From Tabrizicola sp. (GTDB lineage: Bacteria; Pseudomonadota; Alphaproteobacteria; Rhodobacterales; Rhodobacteraceae), in assembly GCF_030694085.1 (NCBI RefSeq), contig NZ_JAUXZE010000056.1, forward strand, positions 218,919-282,918: a stretch of DNA of 64,000 nucleotides. The letters are read 5' to 3'. Both the position numbers and the translations under genes were made by a program. How positions within the stretch are numbered: position 1 is the first letter of the stretch; each line of letters begins with the position of its first letter. Positions 48,823 through 58,232 of the stretch are shown here, in pieces. The notes below the pieces were generated by a model that was not told the origin of the DNA, made no database searches, and worked only from the letters and a program-made list of their open reading frames with translations.

Positions 48823-49368
48823 TCACATGGCCGGCAAGAGGACCGTGTCGATCACATGGATCACGCCGTTCGACTGCTTGACGTCGGCGATGGTGACGTT
48901 GGCCACGTTGCCCTGGCCGTCCTTGATCATGATCTTGTCGCCTTCGTACATCGCGGTGAACTCGCAGCCGCCGACGGTCTTGACGGGATGGGCGCCCTTG
49001 TCGTCATCGACCATCTTCATGATCGCATCCGACATCGCATCGGCAGCGACGACGTGGCAGGTCAGGATCTTCACCAGCTGATCCTTGTTCTCGGGCTTCA
49101 GCAGCGTCTCGACCGTCCCTGCCGGCAGTTTGGCAAAGGCGTCATTGGTCGGCGCGAAGACGGTGAAGGGACCTTCGCCCTGCAGCGTCTCGACCAGACC
49201 CGCGGCCTGCACCGCGGCGACAAGGGTGGTGTGGTCCTTGGAGTTGACCGCGTTCTCGACGATGTTCTTGTCTTCATACATCGCAGCGCCGCCAACCATC
49301 GGGTTTTCCGCCAGCGCCATGCCAGTCGACAGGGCCAGGATCGCGGTGGCAATTTTCAGGGATTTCAT
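48823..49368 (-). CDS. Fasciclin domain-containing secreted protein
   Basis: '[44 protein letters not shown]...[32 protein letters not shown]'. Confidence 0.92.
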   Translation of the reverse strand: [181 protein letters not shown]

Positions 49369-49474
49369 CGGGTCGTTCCTCCGGTTTCGGGCGGGGTCAT
49401 TCCCACCTCACACCTGAAGGAACGGATCGATTTTGCCGAAGTTTCGCGCGCCCACCTGGCTCGCGTTTTCGTGA

Positions 49475-50143
49475 TCAGGCGTCCTGGCCGATCTCGGCTG
49501 TCAGGATCACCGGGCCGGTCGGCGCACCAGTGGGCGAGCCGCCCTCTGGCTCGATCGAGACGGCCAGGACGACGCCCGCGGGCGGAACCGGATACGAGAC
49601 GACCAGCGGGCGGTCCTGCAGGAGACCCAGCGAAACCGGGCTTGCGCCGGGGGCGATGACCCAAAGCTCGTGGACCTGGCCGGGGACGGCGGCGACGCCG
49701 GCCACGCGGGTCACTTGCAGGCTGCCGCCGAAATGCGTGACCTGGTAGGCCAGCCGGTTGTCGGCGGTGGCAAGCGTGGCAACCGGATCGGGCTGCGGCG
49801 GGGCCAGGATGGTGATGCTGACAAGGGCCAAAGATGCCGCAACCAGACCGCCAGAGAGCCAGCCGAAGACCCCGAAGCGTCGGGTGGGGGCGGGTCTGGG
49901 GAACAGCCGCGCCTCGATCTTTGGCAACAGGTTCGGGGCAGGGGCCGCGTCAAAGCCGTCGTTCAGGCCGCCAAGCCGCTCTTCCCAATCGGTCACCCGG
50001 GCGGCAAAGGCGGCATCACGTTTGATCCGGGCGGCAACTTCGGCACGTTCTGCAGCGTCAAGAACGCCCAGCACAAATTCGGCAGCCAGGGCGTCTTCGG
50101 CCTCACGCGGGGTCAGGGGTGCGTCGGTCATTGCTCGAGACAC
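49475..50143 (-). CDS. Anti-sigma factor (RskA-like)
   Basis: 'AAEFVLGVLDAAERAEVAARIKRD' N-terminus, single TM, 'GQVHELWVIAPGASPVSLGLL' C-terminal domain. Confidence 0.88.
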   Translation of the reverse strand: MSRAMTDAPLTPREAEDALAAEFVLGVLDAAERAEVAARIKRDAAFAARVTDWEERLGGLNDGFDAAPAPNLLPKIEARLFPRPAPTRRFGVFGWLSGGLVAASLALVSITILAPPQPDPVATLATADNRLAYQVTHFGGSLQVTRVAGVAAVPGQVHELWVIAPGASPVSLGLLQDRPLVVSYPVPPAGVVLAVSIEPEGGSPTGAPTGPVILTAEIGQDA

Positions 50144-50661
50144 TCCTTCAGTTTCAGAAGGCTGCGCCGAAGCCAGGTCCGCATCGTGTTCAGGGGCACC
50201 GCATGGCGCGCGGCCAGGTCAAGATAGGAGAGCCCGTTCAGATAGGCCCCGCGAACCGCGTCGGCCTTGTCGGGGTCCAGCGTGGCAAAGCAGTCGGCCA
50301 TCCGCCGCGCCTCGCCCTGGGCCACAAGCCGCGTCTCGGCCCGGGGCGCACTGTCCTGCACCGTGTCCAAACCGTCGTCCGACGTGGCTTCGGGCCGCGC
50401 GCGCAGCCGGTCGATGGCCAGATTGCGCGCGATGGCGATCAGCCAGGTCATGCCCCGGCCCTTCGCCGGATCATAGCGACCGGCGCGCAACCAGACCCGT
50501 GTGTAGACTTCCTGCAAGGCATCCTCCGCCTCAGCGCGTTCTCCCAACATACGCAGGAGAACACCCATGAGTTTCGCAGAGGTCACACGATATAGCTGGC
50601 GGAAGGCGTTCCGGTCCGCTGCAGCGCATTTCGTGATCAAATCGGCGACGGGATCGTCCAT
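50128..50661 (-). CDS. ECF RNA polymerase sigma factor (SigK-like)
   Basis: Region 2 'ERAEAEDALQEVYTRVWLRAGRYDPAKGRGMTWLIAIARNLAIDRLR' and region 4 'LSYLDLAARHAVPLNTMRTWLRRSLLKLKECL'. Confidence 0.92.
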   Translation of the reverse strand: MDDPVADLITKCAAADRNAFRQLYRVTSAKLMGVLLRMLGERAEAEDALQEVYTRVWLRAGRYDPAKGRGMTWLIAIARNLAIDRLRARPEATSDDGLDTVQDSAPRAETRLVAQGEARRMADCFATLDPDKADAVRGAYLNGLSYLDLAARHAVPLNTMRTWLRRSLLKLKECLEQ

Positions 50662-50714
50662 GTCGGCGACGTTAAGGGTTTTCGCCCGAGGTGCAAGCCT
50701 TTCGCGGCAAGGAC

Positions 50715-52751
50715 TTATCCGCGCCGCCGTCGCCGTCCGCCATCCTCGCCGCCCGACTTGGTGTTGAAGTTGACGTCGGGAAGCGTGACCACGGACAAGA
50801 GGTTCGGGAAGGCCTCGACCGCATTCGGGATGGCGGAGGCATTGACGAAATGCTCCTGGAAGCGGGGTTCGATGGCGGTCTCGATCTTGTGGATGTCGCG
50901 CACCGTCGCCTCGATCTCGGCCCGCGCGGCCCGGTTCAGAAGCGCGATCCGCGCGCCGGTTCCGGCGGCATTGCCCGCGCTGGTGACCTTGTCCAGCGGC
51001 ACGTCGGGGATCATGCCGAGGACCATCGCGTGCTTGGGGCTGATATGCGCGCCAAAAGCGCCCGCCAGGATGATCCGGTCGACGGTGTCGACCTCGAACT
51101 TGTCCATCAAAAGCCGCGCACCGGAATAAAGCGCGGCCTTCGCCATCTGAATCTCGCGGATGTCGCGGTTGGTGACCGTGATCTTCGGTCCCCCTTCGGC
51201 GCTGCCGTCATGGACGAGGTAGGAATAGGTCCGCCCGTCCAGGAACAGGCGATCCGACCCGGTCTGTTCGTTCGATCCGATCAGCCCTTGCGCATCGACG
51301 ATCCCGGCCATCCGCATCTCGGCCACCATCTCGATGATGCCGGACCCGCAGATGCCGGTGATGCCGGTCGTGGCGGTGGCCGCCGCAAAGCTCGGATCGT
51401 CGGACCAGAGGTCAGAGCCGATCACCTTGAAGCGCGGTTCTTTCGTCAGGGCGTCGATCTCCACCCGCTCGATGGCACCAGGGGCGGCGCGCTGGCCGCT
51501 GGAGATCTGTGCGCCTTCAAACGCCGGGCCAGTGGGTGAGGAACAGGCGAGCACCTTGGTCGTGTTGCCCAGAAGGATTTCGGCATTGGTGCCGACATCG
51601 ACGACCAGCATCAGGTCCTCGGACTTGTCGGGATTTTCCGACAGCGCCACAGCAGCGGCATCTGCCCCGACATGCCCGGCGATGCAGGGCAGAAGGTAGA
51701 CCCGCGCCGCCGGATGCATCTGCAGGTCCAGATCGCGCGCGGTCAGGCGGAGCGCGTTCGACGTCGCCAGCGCAAAGGGGGCCTGACCCAGCTCATAAGG
51801 GTCGATGCCAAGGAACAGGTGGTGCATCACCGGGTTGCAGACGAAGACCGAATCCATGATCAGCGCGCGGTCCACCTTCGCCTCGTCGCACAGCTGGCCG
51901 AAGAGGGTGTTCATCGCCTGGCGCACCGCCGATGTCATCTCGGCCGCGCCAGAAGGGTTCATCATCGAATAGCTGACCCGGCTCATCAGGTCCTCGCCAA
52001 AGCGGATCTGCGGGTTCATCAGGCCGGACGACGCCACGACTTCGCCCGTCCGCAGGTCGCACAGATGCCCCGCGATGGTGGTAGAGCCAAGGTCCACCGC
52101 GACCCCGTAGATCGAGCCTTCGTAAAGCCCCGGCCAGACCTGCATGATCCGCGGTGTGTCGCTGTCGGACACCTGGTGCAGGGCCACCGTGACCTTCCAT
52201 TCGCCCTTGCGCAGCGTCGGTTGCAGCGTGGTCAGGATCGGCAGGTCGATGGTGACGTTCTGGAACCCCCATTGATCCTGCAGCGCGTCCGACAGGCGTT
52301 CCAGATCGCCCGAGGGGTCGTGCATGTCGGGTTCGGCCACCTCGACGAAATGCAGATGCACGCTGGGGTCCATGCGGATTTCCCGCGCCTCGACCCGCTT
52401 GCGCACGACCTGCTTGTGGACCTGGCTTTCGGGCGGCACGTCGATCACCACGTCGCCCATGACCTTGGCCTGACAGCCCAGCCGACGCCCGTCGATCAGG
52501 CCGCGGATGCGCTTGTAACGGTCCTCGACCGCGTTCCATTCCGAGAGGGCATCGGCCTCGACCGTGACGCCGTGCTTGGAAAACTCGCCATATCCGGGCG
52601 TGATCTGGCATTTGGAACAGATGCCGCGTCCGCCGCAGACGGAATCGAGGTCCACCCCCAACTGCCGCGCCGCTGTCAGGACGGGCGTTCCCAGCGGAAA
52701 CCGCCCGCGCTTGCCCGAAGGCGTGAAGATCACCAAGGCGTCGTCTGTCAT
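50715..52751 (-). CDS. 2Fe-2S ferredoxin/ASKHA-domain protein (RACo-like corrinoid activation protein)
   Basis: 'LDSVCGGRGICSKCQI' ferredoxin motif; 'YGVAVDLGSTTIAGHLCDLRTGEV', 'VVDVGTNAEILLGN' ASKHA ATPase motifs. Confidence 0.88.
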   Translation of the reverse strand: MTDDALVIFTPSGKRGRFPLGTPVLTAARQLGVDLDSVCGGRGICSKCQITPGYGEFSKHGVTVEADALSEWNAVEDRYKRIRGLIDGRRLGCQAKVMGDVVIDVPPESQVHKQVVRKRVEAREIRMDPSVHLHFVEVAEPDMHDPSGDLERLSDALQDQWGFQNVTIDLPILTTLQPTLRKGEWKVTVALHQVSDSDTPRIMQVWPGLYEGSIYGVAVDLGSTTIAGHLCDLRTGEVVASSGLMNPQIRFGEDLMSRVSYSMMNPSGAAEMTSAVRQAMNTLFGQLCDEAKVDRALIMDSVFVCNPVMHHLFLGIDPYELGQAPFALATSNALRLTARDLDLQMHPAARVYLLPCIAGHVGADAAAVALSENPDKSEDLMLVVDVGTNAEILLGNTTKVLACSSPTGPAFEGAQISSGQRAAPGAIERVEIDALTKEPRFKVIGSDLWSDDPSFAAATATTGITGICGSGIIEMVAEMRMAGIVDAQGLIGSNEQTGSDRLFLDGRTYSYLVHDGSAEGGPKITVTNRDIREIQMAKAALYSGARLLMDKFEVDTVDRIILAGAFGAHISPKHAMVLGMIPDVPLDKVTSAGNAAGTGARIALLNRAARAEIEATVRDIHKIETAIEPRFQEHFVNASAIPNAVEAFPNLLSVVTLPDVNFNTKSGGEDGGRRRRRG

Positions 52752-52752
52752 G

Positions 52753-53139
52753 TCAGGTCTCGTGCAGGAAACTGTAGCGGATGTCGGCAAAGCGGTCGGC
52801 GGCAAAGGTGTAGAACCACGTCATCGATGTTCTTGCCAAAGGCACGCCATGCACGGCGCCTCCGGGGATGTAAAGTGCGACTCCGGGGCCAAGGGAATAC
52901 GGCACCCCGTCGATCATGACCTCGCCCGTGCCCTCCAGGCCAAAGTACACCTCTGGCTCGGAATGGGAATGAAGGGCAAAGGTCTCCCCTGCAGCCAGCA
53001 TCGCAACCCCACAGACAATGTCCGTCGTCGCGGTCTCGGGGGCCGAGATCAGCGTGCGAAAGCGGATCGTTCCGCGCGCCGGATCATCCCAGCGCTCGTC
53101 CGGCAAGGCGGCTGCATCGACACGAGTGGCAGGTGGCAT
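52753..53139 (-). CDS. Cupin domain-containing protein
   Basis: 'LAAGETFALHSHSEPEVYFGLEGTGEVMIDG...VALYIPGGAVHGV'; ATG at 53139 chosen. Confidence 0.88.
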   Translation of the reverse strand: MPPATRVDAAALPDERWDDPARGTIRFRTLISAPETATTDIVCGVAMLAAGETFALHSHSEPEVYFGLEGTGEVMIDGVPYSLGPGVALYIPGGAVHGVPLARTSMTWFYTFAADRFADIRYSFLHET

Positions 53140-53570
53140 CGGGTTCCTCGGCTGCTCAGGCAGTTGTAGAGCCGCCCGGCGCGCCTGCAATGCTTGGAAA
53201 CGGCACCCCAAGCAACCAATCCGGCATGGCCGGGTCATTCGCCGGGAGGCGGGTTGGCTGGCGCCCAACGACAGTCGGGCGATGTCGGTATGGACAACGC
53301 CAAGGTCCGTCAGGTCGCGGTCATCCAGGCCGGACCCCCGCCGGCCGGCGCGCTCCGCAAAAGCCGGTCCAGCGTGATGAGAACGAGACGACGTCCACCA
53401 GGCAGGCTGTGCTTTCGGCCAGTATTCCCGCACCATTGTTCCGGCAACAGTGCTGCAACTCTGCGACAGGTGACGTCCCGGTCGGGACGGCCCGTGCAAC
53501 CTTGACCGCGCCCCGGGGGGGCATAGGTCCCGCCTGGCATCCCGGGCCAGATGGACGAAATGCCTTTCAC

Positions 53571-53600
53571 ATTTGCCCAAATATCCCCGCCGGAGGCGCC
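53571..53600 (-). repeat. Same intergenic repeat, copy 3
   Basis: Minus strand ggcgcctccggcggggatatttgggcaaat. Confidence 0.6.
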
Positions 53601-53604
53601 GCGA

Positions 53605-53633
53605 GCGGTTTTGCGTCCTTCACGCAAAACCGC
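53605..53633. terminator. Strong hairpin downstream (minus strand) of XRE regulator
   Basis: GCGGTTTTGCGT-CCTTC-ACGCAAAACCGC perfect 12-bp stem. Confidence 0.65.
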
Positions 53634-53687
53634 GAGGCAAAGGACTTGCGGCGCAAGCCGCTCAATCTGAAAACCGTCCGCACCCGG

Positions 53688-54452
53688 CTAGCCGACCAGC
53701 CCTTCAAGCGCTGCCCTGGTCTCGGGATCGGCGGGGAACATCAGTTCGATCTTCATGTCCGACAGCGCCACTTCTTCGGCGGCACCGAACTGGGCATAGG
53801 TCGAGACCAGCGCCAGCCTGTGGTCGCCCATTCGGTAGACCGTGGGCAGGATCGCCCGGCCGGTTGCGCGGGGCTGGTGCGCAGCGATGGCCGGGTACGC
53901 CAGCAGCGCCGCGACGGCCCGGTCCAGTGCCGCGATCCCGCCGGCCCGTGCGCTTTCCGCCTTCAGCCGCAGCGCGGTGTGGTGGCCGACCTCGACCCAG
54001 TTCTCGATCAGGCCCGCGAAGACCGCCGGATCGGCCAACGCATCCAGAAGACTGGCCCCCTTGGCAAAGCCTGCGGGACCAAAGAGCCGCTCTGCAGGCG
54101 GGTTCAGGGCGACGATCCGCCAAAGCCGGTCAAGGATCAGCGCGGGATAGGGCGCGTGGCGATCGATCATCCAGACCATCGCGGCACGGACCTGGGCCAT
54201 TTCCTCGGCCTCCAGCGGCAGGACGGGGAACTGCGGCGCGAAACCGGCGGCGGCCAGCAGCCCGTTCTGATCGCCGCGGGGCAGGGCCATCACGCCGGCC
54301 AGACGCAGGACCATCCCGCGCGAGGGGCGGGACCGACCGGTCTCCAGAAAGGCCAGGTGACGGGGCGAGACTTCGGCTTCGGACGCAAGGTCCAGCTGGC
54401 TCAGCCGCCGGGTCCGGCGCCAGTGCCGCAGGGCGGTGGGAAAATCGTGCAT
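53688..54452 (-). CDS. XRE-family regulator with MmyB-like ligand-binding domain
   Basis: 'LRHWRRTRRLSQLDLASEAEVSPRHLAFLETGRSRPSRGMVLRL' HTH and 'PYPALILDRLWRIVALNPPAERLF'. Confidence 0.9.
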   Translation of the reverse strand: MHDFPTALRHWRRTRRLSQLDLASEAEVSPRHLAFLETGRSRPSRGMVLRLAGVMALPRGDQNGLLAAAGFAPQFPVLPLEAEEMAQVRAAMVWMIDRHAPYPALILDRLWRIVALNPPAERLFGPAGFAKGASLLDALADPAVFAGLIENWVEVGHHTALRLKAESARAGGIAALDRAVAALLAYPAIAAHQPRATGRAILPTVYRMGDHRLALVSTYAQFGAAEEVALSDMKIELMFPADPETRAALEGLVG

Positions 54453-54578
54453 GGTGCCTCCGATGGTTTGGAAGCGCAGTTTAACGCGCGCACCGGGGCA
54501 AGACACTTACCTTGCAGGGAATTGGTTCGCTTGCCCCCACACGCTTTTCTGACGGCATCCATGCAAAGGAGAGCGACT

Positions 54579-55001
54579 ATGACATCCGAACAGAAAGGCC
54601 TCCGGCTTGCGGCGGGCGTGACGATGCTGACCGGGCTGGCCCTGGCGCTGGCCGCCGTTCCAGCGCTGAATCTGCCGATGCGGCTTCTGGCCGACATCCT
54701 GATCTGGCCGCTGGATCAGGCCCAGACGATTGCCTTGCCCGAGACGAGGTTGGCCTTCGCCATCGCAGGCGGGGTCCTGACGGCCTGGGGCCTGATGATC
54801 TGGCATCTGGCCGGAGAGCTGCTGCAAAGCGCTCCCAAGCCGGTGCGCGCCATCATACGGACCTCAGTCCTGTGCTGGTTTGTGGTGGACAGCGCAGGGT
54901 CAGTTGCGGCAGGGGCCGCGCTGAACATTCTGCCGAACCTGGTGTTTCTGGCGTTGTTCCTGGTGCCGATGCGCGGCGCGCGGGCGACGTTTGCAGCCTA
55001 G
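54579..55001 (+). CDS. Hypothetical membrane protein
   Basis: 'MTSEQKGLRLAAGVTMLTGLALALAAVPAL...' four TM-like segments; divergent from XRE gene. Confidence 0.75.
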   Translation: MTSEQKGLRLAAGVTMLTGLALALAAVPALNLPMRLLADILIWPLDQAQTIALPETRLAFAIAGGVLTAWGLMIWHLAGELLQSAPKPVRAIIRTSVLCWFVVDSAGSVAAGAALNILPNLVFLALFLVPMRGARATFAA

Positions 55002-56143
55002 TCCTGATCCAGCCAGGCCAGGATCGCTGCCCGGTTGCCGTCCAGTCGTGGAGCCGGGGGCAGGGCGGCGACCTCGGGCAGGGTGGACATCTTGATCGGA
55101 TTGCCGGTGGCGGTGAAGGCGGGCCCACCGGGATGCGGCGTCACCGGCAGCACCATGTTCCGGGCGCGGATCTGCGGATCGGCCAGCACCTCGACCATGT
55201 CCTGCACCCGTGCGGTCGGCAGGCCGGCCCGGTCCAGAACCTCCAGCCAATGCACAACGGGCTGGAGCAGGGTCACCGTCTCGATCAGCCGCTTCAAGAG
55301 GGCGTGGTTCTCGCAGCGCGCCGCATTGGTTGCAAAGCGGGGATCGGCTGCGATCTGCAGGCCGAGGACCTCGCTGAGCTTGCCGAACATCGCATCGTTC
55401 CCGGCCGCGATCACCACGAAGCCGTCAGCGGCGCGAAAGGTGGCGAAGGGAGTGATCGTGGGATGCCGGGCGCCCGTCGGTCCGGGCGCGACCCCAGTGG
55501 CCGAGGCGATCGCGACGGCGTGTTCCTGGATCGCCAGCTGTGCGTCCAGCATGGCCACGTCGATGAAGGCGCCCTCACCCGTTCTCTCGCGCTGGAAAAG
55601 CGCCGCAAGGATGCCCTGCGCCAGATACATCCCCGCGACGATGTCGCCGATGCTGGCCCCCACCCGGACCGGCGGGCCGCCGCTTTCGCCGGTGATCGAC
55701 ATCACCCCGCCGCGGGCCTGCACCACCATGTCATAGGCAGGCTTCAACGCGTCCGGCCCGGTCTGGCCAAAGCCCGACACCGCCGCATAGACAAGGCGCG
55801 GGTGGCGGGCGTGCAGCACCTCCCAGCCATAGCCCAGCCGGCCAATCACGCCGGGACGGTAGTTTTCAACCAGGACATCGGCCCGCGCCACCAGTCGGTC
55901 GAAGACGCCTCGGTCGGCCTCGGTCTTCAGGTCCAGCACGATGGACTGCTTGCCTGCGTTCAGTGTGGCGAAATAGGCGCTTTCGCCCTGCACGAACGGC
56001 GGGAAGGCGCGGGTGTCGTCACCTGTCCCCGGCCGTTCGACCTTGATCACCCGCGCGCCCAGATCCTGCAGGCCTTGCGTGCAGAAGGGTCCCGCCAGCA
56101 CATGCGTCAGGTCCAGGATGGTGATGCCGTCGAGGGGTGCCAT
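54998..56143 (-). CDS. CaiB/BaiF family CoA transferase
   Basis: 'LDGITILDLTHVLAGPFCTQGLQDLGARVIKVERPGTGDDTR...NAGKQSIVLDLKT...LVENYRPGVIGRLG'. Confidence 0.93.
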   Translation of the reverse strand: MAPLDGITILDLTHVLAGPFCTQGLQDLGARVIKVERPGTGDDTRAFPPFVQGESAYFATLNAGKQSIVLDLKTEADRGVFDRLVARADVLVENYRPGVIGRLGYGWEVLHARHPRLVYAAVSGFGQTGPDALKPAYDMVVQARGGVMSITGESGGPPVRVGASIGDIVAGMYLAQGILAALFQRERTGEGAFIDVAMLDAQLAIQEHAVAIASATGVAPGPTGARHPTITPFATFRAADGFVVIAAGNDAMFGKLSEVLGLQIAADPRFATNAARCENHALLKRLIETVTLLQPVVHWLEVLDRAGLPTARVQDMVEVLADPQIRARNMVLPVTPHPGGPAFTATGNPIKMSTLPEVAALPPAPRLDGNRAAILAWLDQD

Positions 56144-56225
56144 ACGTTTCTCCGTTTTCGTCATCCTGCCACGGGGATCATGACCAGACGTTGACGCCGG
56201 TCAAATCCCCCTCTACCTCGCCCGC

Positions 56226-58034
56226 ATGGCACGCGCACCCCTTCTTCAGCTTTCCGGCATCTCGTTGACCTTCGGCGGCAACCCGGTCTTCGATGACCTC
56301 TCCCTTACCGTCCAGCCCGGCGACCGCATCGCGCTGGTTGGCCGCAACGGATCTGGCAAGTCCACACTGATGAAGGTGATGGCCGGGCTCGTCGAGGCCG
56401 ACCGCGGCAACCGGACGGTGCCCCCCGGCGTGACCGTGGGCTACATGGAGCAGGAGCCGGACCTTGGCCGCTTCACGACCCTCGGCGATTTCGCGGCCTC
56501 CAACCTGCCCGACGGGATGGACTACCGACTGGCTGTCGTGGCCGAAGGGCTGAAGTTCAATCCCGAAACGCCGGTCGCCACGGCGTCCGGCGGGGAACGC
56601 CGCCGCGCCGCGCTGGCGAAACTCCTGGCCGAGGCACCAGAGTTGATGCTTCTGGACGAGCCGACCAACCACCTCGACATCCAGGCGATCGAGTGGCTGG
56701 AGGCCGAGTTGTCCACCACGCGCACCGCCTTTGTCCTGATCTCGCACGATCGGGCGTTCCTGCGGGCGCTGTCCAAGACGACGCTCTGGATCGACCGGGG
56801 CGAGGTGCGTCGCCGCGAGGCCGGGTTCGACGGCTTCGAGGACTGGCGCGAAACCGTCTGGGCCGAAGAGGACGAGGCCCGCCACAAGCTTGACCGCAAG
56901 ATCAAGCACGAGGCGAAATGGGCCGTCGAAGGCATCTCGGCCCGCCGCAAGCGCAACCAGGGCCGGGTCCGTGCGCTCCAGGCCTTGCGGGCCGAACGTG
57001 GCGCGCAGATCCGGCGGCAGGGGACGGCGGCCTTTGCGCTGGACTCGGGCCCGACCTCGGGCAAGAAGGTGATCGAGGCCGAAGGGCTGACCAAGACCTA
57101 CGGCGACAAGCTGATCGTCAAGGAGTTCTCGATCCGGGTCCTGCGCGGTGACCGGGTCGCCTTCGTCGGGCCGAACGGAGTCGGAAAGACAACGCTTCTC
57201 AAGATGTTGACAGGCGAAGTTCAACCGGATTCAGGCAAGGTATCCCTGGGCACCAACCTGGAAATCGCCGTTTTCGACCAGACGCGAACCCGACTGGACC
57301 TGGAGGCAAGCCTTTGGGACAACCTGACGGTCGATCCGCTGATGCGGGTCTCGGGCAGTTCCGATCAGGTGATGGTCCGAGGCACGCCCAAGCATGTCGT
57401 GGCCTATCTGAAGGACTTCCTCTTTGCCGAGGCGCAGGCGCGGGCCCCTGTGCGCAGTCTGTCGGGCGGCGAACGGGCGCGGCTCTTGCTGGCAAAGCTG
57501 ATGGCACAGCCGTCGAATTTGCTGATCCTTGACGAACCGACGAACGATCTTGACGTCGAAACGCTGGACCTTCTGCAGGACATTCTAAGCGAATACGACG
57601 GCACCGTGCTGCTGGTCAGCCACGACCGCGATTTCATCGACCGGATAGCGACGGTGACAGTCGCGATGGAGGGTGAGGGCCGGGCGACCGTCTATCCCGG
57701 TGGCTGGACTGACTACGTGAGCCAAAGACCTCAACGCATTGAAGAGGCCGCAAAATCCATTGGGCGGGCTTCGGTTGCCGCCGCGCCGAAACCGGCAGAG
57801 ACCCCCCGCGGCACTGCGCTGTCCTTCACTGAAAGGAAGCGGCTTGACGATCTTCCGGGCGTCATTTCGCGGCTGGAAGCAGAGATTGCCAAGCTGCACG
57901 ATCTTCTGGCCGATCCCCAGCTCTTTTCCCGCGAGCCGGTGAAGTTCCGCAAGGCAACCGAGGCCCTGGCAGAACGCCAGAAGGCGCTGGACACGGCCGA
58001 AGCCGAGTGGCTGGATCTGGCCGACCGCGTCTGA
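56226..58034 (+). CDS. ABC-F family ATP-binding protein (Uup-like)
   Basis: Two ABC ATPase domains without TM: 'VGRNGSGKSTLMKVMAG', 'VGPNGVGKTTLLKMLTG', 'LSGGERARLLLAKL'. Confidence 0.94.
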   Translation: MARAPLLQLSGISLTFGGNPVFDDLSLTVQPGDRIALVGRNGSGKSTLMKVMAGLVEADRGNRTVPPGVTVGYMEQEPDLGRFTTLGDFAASNLPDGMDYRLAVVAEGLKFNPETPVATASGGERRRAALAKLLAEAPELMLLDEPTNHLDIQAIEWLEAELSTTRTAFVLISHDRAFLRALSKTTLWIDRGEVRRREAGFDGFEDWRETVWAEEDEARHKLDRKIKHEAKWAVEGISARRKRNQGRVRALQALRAERGAQIRRQGTAAFALDSGPTSGKKVIEAEGLTKTYGDKLIVKEFSIRVLRGDRVAFVGPNGVGKTTLLKMLTGEVQPDSGKVSLGTNLEIAVFDQTRTRLDLEASLWDNLTVDPLMRVSGSSDQVMVRGTPKHVVAYLKDFLFAEAQARAPVRSLSGGERARLLLAKLMAQPSNLLILDEPTNDLDVETLDLLQDILSEYDGTVLLVSHDRDFIDRIATVTVAMEGEGRATVYPGGWTDYVSQRPQRIEEAAKSIGRASVAAAPKPAETPRGTALSFTERKRLDDLPGVISRLEAEIAKLHDLLADPQLFSREPVKFRKATEALAERQKALDTAEAEWLDLADRV

Positions 58035-58232
58035 CCCCGGTCAACCGGCGGGGGATGGCCGAAACGCCGCCGGTTCCTCGGCTGATCGTCGCCGGCTCCC
58101 AACACAGCCCTTCAAGCTGCCGTGAGCAGGCATTGTGCTTTTGCAGCAACATCCCCATTCCCTGTTCCGAGCCGACCGGAACCGTTCCGATCCGTCCGGG
58201 GTTGAGGTCGGCCAGAACAAGGAGACAGAAAA

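Noticed and set aside
50670-50685. CGACGTTAAGGGTTTTCG upstream of the ECF sigma gene resembles the 3' block of the composite element
   Set aside because: No TGTCCACNGTGGACA palindrome at the required distance; kept out of the element family.
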